DNA of 64,000 nt, from the NCBI RefSeq assembly GCF_017303055.1, contig NZ_JAEKJT010000001.1, positions 434,001 through 498,000 on the forward strand, read 5' to 3'. A model generated the notes under the pieces. That model was not told where the DNA came from and did no database searches. It saw only the letters and a list, made by a program, of their open reading frames with translations. Position numbers and translations under genes: made by a program. This DNA comes from Halomonas litopenaei. GTDB lineage: Bacteria; Pseudomonadota; Gammaproteobacteria; Pseudomonadales; Halomonadaceae. Position 1 is the first letter of the stretch; each line of letters begins with the position of its first letter. Positions 17,055 through 25,144 of this stretch are shown in pieces.

Positions 17055-18031
17055 GCGGCAGCCCCCTTGATACGTGGATCCGCCAGGCGATAGACGAGAT
17101 CAGTAAGGATGTTGAACAGGATCACCAGGGCGGCAGAAAAGAAGAAGATGCCCAACAGCAGGTTGTAGTCGCGTTGCATCAGTGCCTCGTACATCAGGCG
17201 GCCGATACCGGGCCAGGCGAACACGGTCTCGGTGAGGATCGCGCCGCCGACCATCTGTCCGGCCTGTAGCCCGGCCAGGGTGATGATCGGCAGCAGTGCG
17301 TTACGCAGGATGTGACGACGCTGGATAACCCGCGGCGCCAGGCCCTTGGCCCGGGCGGTCTTGACGAAGTCCTGCTGGGCGGCGTCGAGCATCGAGGCCC
17401 GGGTCATGCGGGTGTAGATGGCCATGAAGAACAGGCCCAGCGTGGTGGCTGGCAGGACCAGGTGCTTGGCCACGTCCAGGGCGTAGGCCAGCCCCTCCAG
17501 ATTGGCACCTACGGTGAACATGCCGTAGGCGGGCAGCCAGTCCAGGTACACCGAGAACAGCACCACCGCCATCAGCGCTACCCAGAACAGCGGTGTGGCG
17601 TAGAACAGCAGCGCCAGGGCCATGATCAAGGAGCCCGAGGCCTTCTTGACCCGCATGGCGGCCATGGAGCCGGCCAGGATACCGAGGCCCAGCGACAGCA
17701 CAAAGGCGGTGCCGGTGAGCAGCAGGGTGGCTGGCAGGCGATCCATAATCAGATCCAGTACCGGCATCTGCTGGCGATAGGAGTAACCGAAGTCCAGGGT
17801 CAGGATGCCGGACACGTAGTGCCACAGCTGGACGTACATGGGCTGGTCCAGGCCGAAGCGCTCGCGCAGCTGGGCGATGAAGGCCTCGTCCGCGGCGCCG
17901 GCTTCACCCGCGAGGATGGCGGCGGGGTCGCCGGGAGCGAGCTGGATCAGCACGAAGTTGAACACGACGATCATCAGCAGCACGACGGCTGCCTTGATCA
18001 GGCGCGACACAATAAGTCGGGCGTAAAGCAT
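17051..18031 (-). CDS. Peptide-type ABC transporter permease, DppB-like
   Basis: A 326-residue permease if started at the ATG at 18031, where the sequence (MLYARLIVSRLIKAAVVLL) aligns with the family's first membrane helix; an in-frame ATG at 18052 adds seven residues without support. The family marker LIQLAPGDPA follows the first helix, and the EAA-type loop is VKTARAKGLAPRVIQRRHILRNA. It forms a heterodimer with the DppC-like protein to import a peptide-like substrate. It lies 128 bases downstream of the binding-protein gene, a usual gap in such operons. Confidence 0.92.
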   Translation of the reverse strand: MLYARLIVSRLIKAAVVLLMIVVFNFVLIQLAPGDPAAILAGEAGAADEAFIAQLRERFGLDQPMYVQLWHYVSGILTLDFGYSYRQQMPVLDLIMDRLPATLLLTGTAFVLSLGLGILAGSMAAMRVKKASGSLIMALALLFYATPLFWVALMAVVLFSVYLDWLPAYGMFTVGANLEGLAYALDVAKHLVLPATTLGLFFMAIYTRMTRASMLDAAQQDFVKTARAKGLAPRVIQRRHILRNALLPIITLAGLQAGQMVGGAILTETVFAWPGIGRLMYEALMQRDYNLLLGIFFFSAALVILFNILTDLVYRLADPRIKGAAA

Positions 18032-18159
18032 GATGGGTTCTCGCGCAGTCATTCGGGGCCGCGGGCGACCCCGTCATCTGGTCGGGAATCTGGCCAATCA
18101 CCGGGCCGACAAGCAGGTCGTCGGCCCGGTGGGGGTATCGGTTGGCGATCCGTCGGCGA

Positions 18160-19773
18160 TCAGTCGGCGATCCAGGCGTCCTTGAAGCCGTCATTGACGC
18201 CCACCGCCGATGTCACCAGGTCATTGACGTTGCAGCGGTAGATGGTGGGGAAGCCGAGCTCGAGCAGCCAGCCCAGGGGAGCGTCCTCCAGCAGGATGCG
18301 TTGCACTTCGTGGTAGAGGCGCTCGCGCTCGCTGTCCGGGTAGGCGGTGGCGGCGCTGTTGAACAGCTCATCGACCTCGGGGTTCTGGTAGCCTTCCACG
18401 TTGTTCCAGGGCGAGCCTTTTTCGGCGTTGGTCGACAGGTAGGTGCGCGAGATGCCGAGCGCCGGATCGCCGTACTGATACAGGTAGGTGAAGGCCAGGT
18501 CGTAGTCGCGCTCGCCCAGGCGCTGGTTCCAGCCACCGACGTCGGTCGCCTCGGTGCGCACATTGATGCCGACTTCCTTGAGGTTCTGCTGAACGGCTTC
18601 GGCCCAGCGATTCCAGGTCTCGCCGTAGGGCAGCGGCAGCAGGGTGATCTCTTCGCCGTCGTAGCCCATCTCATCCAGCAGCTGCTCGGCCTTGTCGGGG
18701 TCGTAGGCGTAGCCGTCGAGATCCGGGTCATTGAACTTGGCGTTGGAGCCAAAGGGGCCTGCCGGCACTTCGCCCATACCGTTCCACAGCACGTCACGGG
18801 CGAACTCGCGGTCCATGGCGTACATCACTGCCTGGCGGAAGCGCTTGTCGGCGGTCGGTCCTTCGCGGTTGTTCATCCACAGCATGGCGAAGGGACTGAA
18901 GTACTCGTGGCCCTTGTCCGTCACGCAGGTGTTGTCCATGGCGGTCAGACGGGGCACGTCGAAGTTCTCTACCGTTCCGTAGGGCAGCACGTCCACGGTG
19001 CCGTTCTCGTAGGCGACCGCACGGGAGGCGCCGTCGGGAATGATGTGCCAGTTGATCCCGTCCAGGTAGGGCAGGCCCTCTTCATAGTAGTCGTCGAAGC
19101 GGGTGAGCTTGATCACGGTGCCACGGTCCCAGCTGTCGAACTGGAAGGGGCCGGTGCCGATGGGGTGATTGTTGGCGTCGTTATTGCGGAAGTCGGTGCC
19201 CGCGTAGATGTGCTCCGGCACCATGGTGAAGGTGCCTGCCTCGAAGGAGATCAGGAAGGGGCCGAAGGGTTTCTTGAGGGTGAACACCACGGTGTGCTCG
19301 TCGGTCGCCTCGATGCTCTCCACGTGCTCCAGCACGGCGCGGGCACTGGGATTGAGCTCCCGGTGGAAGACGTCGGCAGAGAACACCACATCGTCTGCGG
19401 TGAAGGCCTCGCCGTCATGCCACTTGGCGTTTTCCTGCAGGTAGAAGGTGTAGGTCAGGCCGTCTTCGCTTACGTCCCAGCGTTTGGCCAGCTGCGGCAT
19501 CGGCTCCATATCGGTGGAGTAGCGCAGCAACCCCTCGTAGATGTTCCCCGCCACGGTGCGCGTGGGCGCGTTCTGGATCATGCCCAGCACCAGGCCGGGG
19601 GGCTCCGGCTGAATGATGGTGTCGATGACACCACCGCGCTGGGGCTGTGCCGACGAGCTGTCGGTAGTGTCCTGAGCCAGGGCCGAGGAGGCGGGCAGGG
19701 TAGCGGCCAGTCCCAGAGACACCAGCGTCGATGTGATGAGGGGAACGGCGAAGCGGCGAGACGTCGCAGACAT
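18160..19773 (-). CDS. Peptide-type ABC transporter substrate-binding protein (SBP family 5)
   Basis: A 537-residue periplasmic binding protein. A Sec signal peptide is clear: basic start (MSATSRRF), hydrophobic core and cleavage likely after ALA at about residue 33. The mature part has family-5 features: GGVIDTIIQPEPPGL, IYEGLLRYST, LAKRWDVSEDGLTYTFYLQ, ANAKWHDGE-type segment and GTGPFQF. These proteins bind di/oligopeptides, nickel, opines or glutathione, so the ligand remains open. It is the first gene of the minus-strand importer operon, next to a divergent GntR-family regulator that probably controls it. Confidence 0.92.
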   Translation of the reverse strand: MSATSRRFAVPLITSTLVSLGLAATLPASSALAQDTTDSSSAQPQRGGVIDTIIQPEPPGLVLGMIQNAPTRTVAGNIYEGLLRYSTDMEPMPQLAKRWDVSEDGLTYTFYLQENAKWHDGEAFTADDVVFSADVFHRELNPSARAVLEHVESIEATDEHTVVFTLKKPFGPFLISFEAGTFTMVPEHIYAGTDFRNNDANNHPIGTGPFQFDSWDRGTVIKLTRFDDYYEEGLPYLDGINWHIIPDGASRAVAYENGTVDVLPYGTVENFDVPRLTAMDNTCVTDKGHEYFSPFAMLWMNNREGPTADKRFRQAVMYAMDREFARDVLWNGMGEVPAGPFGSNAKFNDPDLDGYAYDPDKAEQLLDEMGYDGEEITLLPLPYGETWNRWAEAVQQNLKEVGINVRTEATDVGGWNQRLGERDYDLAFTYLYQYGDPALGISRTYLSTNAEKGSPWNNVEGYQNPEVDELFNSAATAYPDSERERLYHEVQRILLEDAPLGWLLELGFPTIYRCNVNDLVTSAVGVNDGFKDAWIAD

Positions 19774-19802
19774 GGGGCACCTTTTTTTGGCAGTTGTTAT
19801 GA

Positions 19803-19876
19803 GTGACTGTTGTCAGTGGCTGTTCTAGAACCTAGCAGTGCTGATCCAAACTGTCGACAGTCGTCAATCGACTGTT
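19803..19876. promoter_or_regulatory. Cluster of inverted repeats, candidate GntR operator
   Basis: Between the binding-protein gene and the divergent GntR gene lie TGAC-TGTT-GTCA (19804-19815), the palindrome CTGTCGACAG (19851-19860) and ACAGTCG-TCAAT-CGACTGT (19857-19875). Placement and symmetry suit an FCD-type GntR operator controlling both directions; the repeats do not match a specific published consensus I can name. Confidence 0.45.
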
Positions 19877-19969
19877 GTTGATGGTCGACTCCGTGCATAC
19901 TGGATCGGTACGGTACCCGCTGTGCCAGCTTCCTGGGCCATGGCCCACGCTTCAACGCAAAGGATGACC

Positions 19970-20677
19970 ATGCCTTCAGATGCCTACCCCGCCCCCTTCG
20001 TGATTCAACGCAACCTGGTGGATCAGGTGGTGGATTACCTGACCGAGTCGATTCTGGCGGCGCGCTTTGCGCCGGGGGAGCGACTGTCAGAAGCCGGACT
20101 GGCCAGCGAGCTGGGCATCAGTCGTGCGCCGGTGCGCGAGGCCGCCAGGTTGCTGGAAAGCCGCGGGCTGCTGGTGTCACGGCCACGACGTGGCTTCTTT
20201 GTGCGTAGTCTGGATGTGGCGGAGCTCAACGATGTCTTCGACCTGCGCATCGGTCTTGAGCGACACGCCTTCGAGCGGGTGATGCTGCGTTTTGATGAGG
20301 ACATCGAGCAGAGCCTCAAGCAGCAGATCGAACGGTTGTGTGATGTCGCCTCGGGTCACGATGAGAGTGCCAAGATCGAGGAAGATATTGCCTTCCACCG
20401 GCGGGTTTTCGAGCTTGCCGGCAATCCCCGCCTGCTGCGTGCCTTTGACGACCTTAGCTTCGAGCTGCGGCTGTGTATCACGCTGATTACCCGCACCCAC
20501 GACACCCCGGAGAGCATCGCCGCCTCGCACTGGCGCCTGCTGGATGCCCTACGCAGTGGCGACCCGGAGCGTTGCCGCGAAGAGGTCGACTATCACATTG
20601 GTGTAGCGCGTGATTCCGTGATCGAGCGTCTCGCCGACGGCCATAACAGCGCCAACCACCCAAACAACCACCAGTGA
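19970..20677 (+). CDS. GntR-family transcriptional regulator, FCD subfamily
   Basis: A 235-residue regulator. The winged helix-turn-helix occupies about residues 15-80 (LSEAGLASELGISRAPVREA, then the wing RPRRGFFVRSL). The C-terminal all-helical FCD ligand domain carries the metal/ligand histidines in IAFHRRVFELAGN, ASHWRLLDAL and VDYHIGVARD. I chose the ATG at 19970, which has AAGGA 7 bases upstream; the open frame starts at 19838 but that part lies in the operator region. It is divergent from the importer operon and precedes the M20 deacylase, so it likely senses the imported compound or a metabolite. Confidence 0.9.
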   Translation: MPSDAYPAPFVIQRNLVDQVVDYLTESILAARFAPGERLSEAGLASELGISRAPVREAARLLESRGLLVSRPRRGFFVRSLDVAELNDVFDLRIGLERHAFERVMLRFDEDIEQSLKQQIERLCDVASGHDESAKIEEDIAFHRRVFELAGNPRLLRAFDDLSFELRLCITLITRTHDTPESIAASHWRLLDALRSGDPERCREEVDYHIGVARDSVIERLADGHNSANHPNNHQ

Positions 20678-20824
20678 GATTGATGTAGATCAATCCCTGC
20701 TAATTCCGCGGTCCTACAGGCTTGTGCCCATCCTGCTCGAAAGTGCATAACTGGTGTGCGAGATGGATCATCGGCACCGGCCTGGCCGCTTCGACACTCA
20801 TCTCAACCTTGGATATTTCCGCCA

Positions 20825-22090
20825 ATGACAACGTCCCTACTGTCTGCTGAGGCGCTGGACGCCAACGAGCAGCGGCTGCTCGATGTGTGTGACGAACTGA
20901 TGCCCGACACCCTGGCCCTGACGTCGGACCTGGTGCGCGAGTACAGCGTGCTGGGGGCTGAAACCGGTGTCTTGCAGGTGATGGAGCAGCACTTGCTGGG
21001 CATGGGCCTGACAGTAGAGCGGGTGCCGCTGCCGGATTCTCCGCCAGGCGCTGCTGACGATCGCTACAACCTGGTGTCGGTGATCAACGGTACATCGAAT
21101 CGGCCGCACCTGATCTTCAACGGGCATCTGGACGTGGTCCCCGCGGAGCCTGTGTCGATGTGGACTAGGTCGCCGTGGGAGCCATGGCAGCAGGATGGTT
21201 GGCTCTACGGACGCGGCGCCGGTGACATGAAGGCGGGCATTGCCGCCATGGTCACCGCGGTGACCGCCATGCAGCGGGCAGGATTCGATATCCGCTTTCC
21301 GCTCACGCTGCAGACGGTCATCGAGGAAGAGTGTACCGGTCACGGGGCTCTGGCCTGCCTGGCGCGGGATGGACGGGGGGATTTCGCCCTGATTCCCGAA
21401 CCCTTTGGCGCCACGCTGACCACTGCCCAGGTCGGGACCCTGTGGTTCAAGGTGACGCTGGAAGGGGTGCCGGCCCACGTGCTGGACACCTCTGCGGGCA
21501 GTAATGCGATCGAGGCCATCCAGGCGGTGATCGCGCCGCTCAAGGCGCTGGAAGCCGAGCTGAATGCCGGGCGCGAGGCACCCTATGACGCCGTCGAGCA
21601 CCCGTTCAACTTGAATATTGGCCGCATCGAAGGCGGCAACTGGGCCTCCAGCGTGCCCTGTCATGCCACCCTGGAAGGGCGTATCGGTTTTCCGCCGGGG
21701 GTGGCAGCGGAGGAGATCATGGACAAGGTGCGCCAGTGCGTCGATGCCGCACGAGAGGGCATGGGGTCTGGGATTTCGGCACCGGAGGTCAGTTTTCACG
21801 GGTTCCGCTCCGAGGGGCACCAGGTCAACCTGGATCATCCGGGTGTGGCGCTGCTGGCGGACTGTCATCGGGCCCTGACCGGTGAAGCATTGCCGTCGGT
21901 GGCATTGACCTGCACCACCGACCTGAGAGCGTTGAACCGCTATGGTATCTCTGGCACGTGCTATGGCCCCGTGGCCGAGCGCATCCATGGCGTGGATGAG
22001 CGGGTGGATATTGCGTCCATTCGTCATACCCTGCGGGCCTATGCCTTGTTCCTGTATCGCTGGGGGCAAGCGGCCGATGGCGTTGCCTAG
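20825..22090 (+). CDS. M20-family zinc deacylase (ArgE/DapE type)
   Basis: A 421-residue metallopeptidase/deacylase. The first zinc ligand is H101 with catalytic D103 (IFNGHLDVV), then the bridging Asp in YGRGAGDMKAG, the catalytic-base pair EEECTGHGAL, and further ligands downstream. A dimerisation domain interrupts the catalytic domain as in ArgE. Members remove N-acyl groups from amino acids (acetylornithine, succinyl-diaminopimelate, formylglutamate-like substrates). I chose the ATG at 20825, where family similarity begins. It lies on the same strand as the GntR gene, 147 bases downstream. With the importer, aminotransferase and hydroxyacid oxidase it fits a catabolic set for an N-acylated amino compound; this is inference. 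Confidence 0.88.
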   Translation: MTTSLLSAEALDANEQRLLDVCDELMPDTLALTSDLVREYSVLGAETGVLQVMEQHLLGMGLTVERVPLPDSPPGAADDRYNLVSVINGTSNRPHLIFNGHLDVVPAEPVSMWTRSPWEPWQQDGWLYGRGAGDMKAGIAAMVTAVTAMQRAGFDIRFPLTLQTVIEEECTGHGALACLARDGRGDFALIPEPFGATLTTAQVGTLWFKVTLEGVPAHVLDTSAGSNAIEAIQAVIAPLKALEAELNAGREAPYDAVEHPFNLNIGRIEGGNWASSVPCHATLEGRIGFPPGVAAEEIMDKVRQCVDAAREGMGSGISAPEVSFHGFRSEGHQVNLDHPGVALLADCHRALTGEALPSVALTCTTDLRALNRYGISGTCYGPVAERIHGVDERVDIASIRHTLRAYALFLYRWGQAADGVA

Positions 22091-22282
22091 CCGAGATCCG
22101 TCGACCTGAGATCTCGCTGCGCGCACGCCCCTGCCGAGGCCAGTCGGGTTGATCTGGGGCGGGCACCGGACATATCGGTGCCGTGCCGTCACATAACCTT
22201 GTCCTGAGTCGGGATGGCTGACGTCGTTGACTGTCACCCTGCGGGACATGGCTTCACGGAATGAAGTGCGCAGGAGGATGCC

Positions 22283-22966
22283 ATGGTCACCCAGGCAGGG
22301 AGTAGTGAAGGGCGCGAGCAGCAGGACGTCGCCTACACCGGTCGCCACGATGAGGCCGGTAGTGATGACAAGGAGGGCAGCCGTAGCTGGCCGCTATCAC
22401 TGTATGACGAGCTGGCGGCGTACATTCAGCCGCCCCCCAGCAGGCTGAGCCCGCGTGGCCGGCGATGGTTGATCGACGCGGAAGGGTGTCGCCTGTTGCC
22501 CTATCACGACCTCACCGGTGAGACGATCGATGAGTGGCAGCCCGGCGCCACCATTGGCGTCGGCCACCTGATCGAGGAGGGGCAGTGGTCTCGGTTTGCT
22601 CGGGGGATTGATCTGAACTGGGCGGATTCGCTGCTGCGTCGAGATCTCCAGGACATCGAGCAGGGCGTGCTGGCGCGGCTGGAAGCGTGTCGCCCCTGGG
22701 TCGGGGCGGCGGGTTTGGGGCAGCATCAGTTCGATGCCATGGTGCTGCTGGCATTCAATATTGGCGTGGGCGCCTTCAGCCGGTCCTCCCTGGCCAGCAT
22801 GCTGTGCGACCCGACTGCCGATACGCCCTATGCCACGCTTGAAGACGCCTGGCTTGCGTGGAATCGAGCAGGGGGTCAGGTGCTGGCTGGCCTCAAGCGT
22901 CGACGTGCCGGCGAATGGAAGATCTTCAGCGCCGCGGATTATGGACCGGCCATCGGTAACGATTGA
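22283..22966 (+). CDS. Phage-type lysozyme (GH24, T4-like), stand-alone
   Basis: A 227-residue protein whose residues 55-220 form a GH24 muramidase domain. The catalytic set is E67 (DAEGCRL), D76 (PYHDLTG) and T90 (ATIGVGH), with the E-to-D spacing of the family; an 8-residue insertion separates D and T. The C-terminal RRRAGEWKIF resembles the usual RRxxExxLW ending. The first 50 residues are polar with no signal peptide or membrane anchor, so export would need a holin, lysis or another route. AGGAGG six bases before the ATG gives strong translation. No other phage genes lie nearby, suggesting a remnant or a domesticated enzyme. Confidence 0.88.
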   Translation: MVTQAGSSEGREQQDVAYTGRHDEAGSDDKEGSRSWPLSLYDELAAYIQPPPSRLSPRGRRWLIDAEGCRLLPYHDLTGETIDEWQPGATIGVGHLIEEGQWSRFARGIDLNWADSLLRRDLQDIEQGVLARLEACRPWVGAAGLGQHQFDAMVLLAFNIGVGAFSRSSLASMLCDPTADTPYATLEDAWLAWNRAGGQVLAGLKRRRAGEWKIFSAADYGPAIGND

Positions 22967-22975
22967 CCCCGGGAC

Positions 22976-23605
22976 TTACTGCCCGCCGAGCCCGCCGAGG
23001 AACAGCTGGGTGCACAGGCGAGCGCGCTCGTCCCTGGCCTGGGCATCGAGCTGGGGCGGGCGACCCACCAGGGAGTCGAGCATCCACTCGCCCAGTACCA
23101 TGCCGGTAAAGATGCCGGCGGCGGCGCGCGGGTCCTTGACCGTCAGTCGACCCCGCTGATGCTGGGCGTTGAGGTAGTCGGCCAGTTCGCGGCGGGTGCG
23201 GTCGGGGCCGTGGTCGAGAAATAGTGCGCCAAGATCCGGGGCGCGTTCGGCCTCGGCAGCGATGCCACGAATCAGGCGGATGTTGGCGGCGGGCAGGGCC
23301 AGGTCCATGAGGTCTCGGGCGAGTTCCGTCAGCACCTCTTCCGGCGGTCGCTCGCCGGCCTGACCCAGGCGACTCCACACGCTGGAGGCCTGGGCCTCCA
23401 TCGACGCCACGAACAACCCTTCCTTGTTGCCGAACAGCTTGTAGAGCGTGCTCAGCGACCCTCCCGCTCGGGCCACGATATCGTTGACGCTGGCACCGGC
23501 GTATCCCTTTTCGAGAAAGACCTCCCTGGCGGCTGCCAGCAGGCGCTGTCTGCGGGCTTCTCCTCGGGGGGTAAAGCCCTGATGGGCTGAGTCGTTGGCC
23601 GACAT
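22976..23605 (-). CDS. TetR-family transcriptional repressor
   Basis: A 209-residue regulator with an N-terminal TetR helix-turn-helix (residues 12-60: RQRLLAAAREVFLEKGYAGAS, then VARAGGSLSTLYKLFGNKEGLF) and a C-terminal helical ligand domain. It is divergent from the efflux pair at 24026-26700, and a perfect inverted repeat lies directly before that pair. This is the classic layout for a drug-responsive repressor of an EmrAB-type pump. It converges on the lysozyme gene with a 9-base gap between stop codons. Confidence 0.92.
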   Translation of the reverse strand: MSANDSAHQGFTPRGEARRQRLLAAAREVFLEKGYAGASVNDIVARAGGSLSTLYKLFGNKEGLFVASMEAQASSVWSRLGQAGERPPEEVLTELARDLMDLALPAANIRLIRGIAAEAERAPDLGALFLDHGPDRTRRELADYLNAQHQRGRLTVKDPRAAAGIFTGMVLGEWMLDSLVGRPPQLDAQARDERARLCTQLFLGGLGGQ

Positions 23606-24025
23606 CTGCTCGTCCTCTTGCTGATGGTCCCCCGCCGTCCGATGGCTGGGTTCTGCTTACGTTACCTGCTTGCCTATACCTGCTGACTTACATCGGCGTA
23701 CTGATATCCGCTTCCTTTCCCCGTTTCGTGCTGCGGTACATGCCCCGGTGTTGCGGACCTCGCCCATGTTGCTGCTGTTGTTCATGTTACCGATGCCGAT
23801 GCCGATGCTGGCGAATGGCCCAGCCACCGCAGACAGCAGCGGGGTGATCGACGCAAAAAGCACCGCGACGTAAAAGTGTAGCATGCGCTACACTAATGCG
23901 GTTCATGAATTTGCGCTGTCCAGGGCCGCGCCTTGCTGCCCCCTCCCGGTGCTTCGATGACGAAGCGCGTGGGTCGACACAGGCGGCAACCAGACAAGCG
24001 TAAGACAGGGTACGTGGGGGACGAG
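23606..24025. promoter_or_regulatory. TetR-efflux divergent region
   Basis: This 420-base gap contains a low-complexity run (CCGATG three times near 23790), the TetR-like operator described separately, and the efflux promoter. The open frame 23670-23873 has a Met/Leu/Pro-rich stretch resembling a signal peptide but no ribosome site or family match, so I do not call it a gene. Confidence 0.5.
23876..23893. promoter_or_regulatory. Candidate TetR operator
   Basis: GTGTAGC-ATGC-GCTACAC is a perfect 7-4-7 inverted repeat lying between the divergent TetR and EmrAB genes. It overlaps a possible -10 (TACACT, 23889-23894), so a bound repressor would block the efflux promoter. Confidence 0.7.
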
Positions 24026-25144
24026 ATGACGCGTGGCAAGAAGGCAATCGTGGCACTGGCCGGGCTGATGGCCTTGGTGGCGCTGATCTGGTGGGGCATG
24101 AGCTGGTGGTCGACGGGCCGTTACCTGGAAGAGACGGATAATGCCTATGTGCATGCGGATGCGGTCAGTCTGCGTGCTGAACTATCGGCGTTGATCCGGG
24201 AGCTGCCGGTGATGGATAACCAGCAGGTGCGCGCTGGTGATGTTCTGGTGAAGCTGGATGACACCGACGTCAAGCAGCAGCTGGCCCAGGCCCTGGCTGA
24301 CCAGCAGGTGGCTCATTCCCAGCAGGTCCAGGCCAGCCGACAGATCGAACGACAGCGTGCGGCCATCGAAGAGGCGCAGGCCCAGGTGGTTTCTGCCGAG
24401 GCGCAGCATGCCCAGGCGCTTCGTCATCTGGAGCGATCGCGCTCGCTGGCGTCACGCCAGTACGCCTCGGAGCAGCAACAGCAGGACGACGAAGCCAGCG
24501 TCAACGTGGCCGCGGCCAACCTGGCGGCACGCCGGGCGGCACTGACCTCGGCCCAGCGACAGCTGGACGTTGCGCTGGCCGACGAACAGGCGGCGCAGGC
24601 GCGTGTCGTATCCGCACAGGCGGCAGTGGAGGTCGCCCGACACCAGCTGTCAAAGGCGACGCTGCGGGCCCCGCGCGATGGCGTTGTCGGTGCCATCACC
24701 GCGGAGGTCGGGGATCTGGCGCAGCCCTCGCTGACCCTGATGCACCTGGTGCCGGTCGAGTCGGCCTACGTGGTGGCGAACTTCAAGGAGACCCAGACGG
24801 AGCGCATGCGCATTGGTCAGCCGGTGCGACTGGTGGTCGATGCCTATCCCCAGGTCCACTTCGAGGGGGTGGTCGACAGCCTGGCGCCGGCGACGGGGTC
24901 CCAGTTCAGTCTGCTGCCCCAGGACAATGCCACCGGCAACTTCAACAAGATCGTGCAGCGGGTGCCGGTCAAGATTCGACTGACCGGGCCTGAACAGGCA
25001 CTGGGCGTGCTGCGTGCGGGGTTGTCTGTGGTGCCTGAAGTCGACACCCGCTCCCTGGACGGTGATCCCTTGGGTGCGCGGCACCAGGCCGAGCGTGAGC
25101 AGACGCCGCCGGTAGCGGCGACGCTGGCAGGGCCAGGCGCGTGA
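24026..25144 (+). CDS. EmrA-type membrane fusion protein (HlyD family)
   Basis: A 372-residue periplasmic adaptor anchored by one N-terminal span (ALAGLMALVALIWWGMSWW). The lipoyl-like halves are ETDNAYVHADAVSL and LRAPRDGVVGAI, flanking a long Ala/Gln-rich coiled-coil hairpin at about residues 85-195. It links an MFS pump to an outer-membrane channel. I chose the ATG at 24026, preceded by a GGGGGA ribosome site; in-frame upstream ATGs lack one. Its stop overlaps the start of the next gene (GTGA), so the two are coupled. No outer-membrane TolC-like gene is adjacent. Confidence 0.92.
   Translation: MTRGKKAIVALAGLMALVALIWWGMSWWSTGRYLEETDNAYVHADAVSLRAELSALIRELPVMDNQQVRAGDVLVKLDDTDVKQQLAQALADQQVAHSQQVQASRQIERQRAAIEEAQAQVVSAEAQHAQALRHLERSRSLASRQYASEQQQQDDEASVNVAAANLAARRAALTSAQRQLDVALADEQAAQARVVSAQAAVEVARHQLSKATLRAPRDGVVGAITAEVGDLAQPSLTLMHLVPVESAYVVANFKETQTERMRIGQPVRLVVDAYPQVHFEGVVDSLAPATGSQFSLLPQDNATGNFNKIVQRVPVKIRLTGPEQALGVLRAGLSVVPEVDTRSLDGDPLGARHQAEREQTPPVAATLAGPGA

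Noticed and set aside
22283..22966. Prophage region around the lysozyme
   Set aside because: No integrase, structural, holin or attachment-site signature is visible on either side.
23670..23873. 67-codon frame with a signal-peptide-like segment
   Set aside because: It lies in the divergent promoter region, is low-complexity (repeated CCGATG) and lacks a ribosome site.
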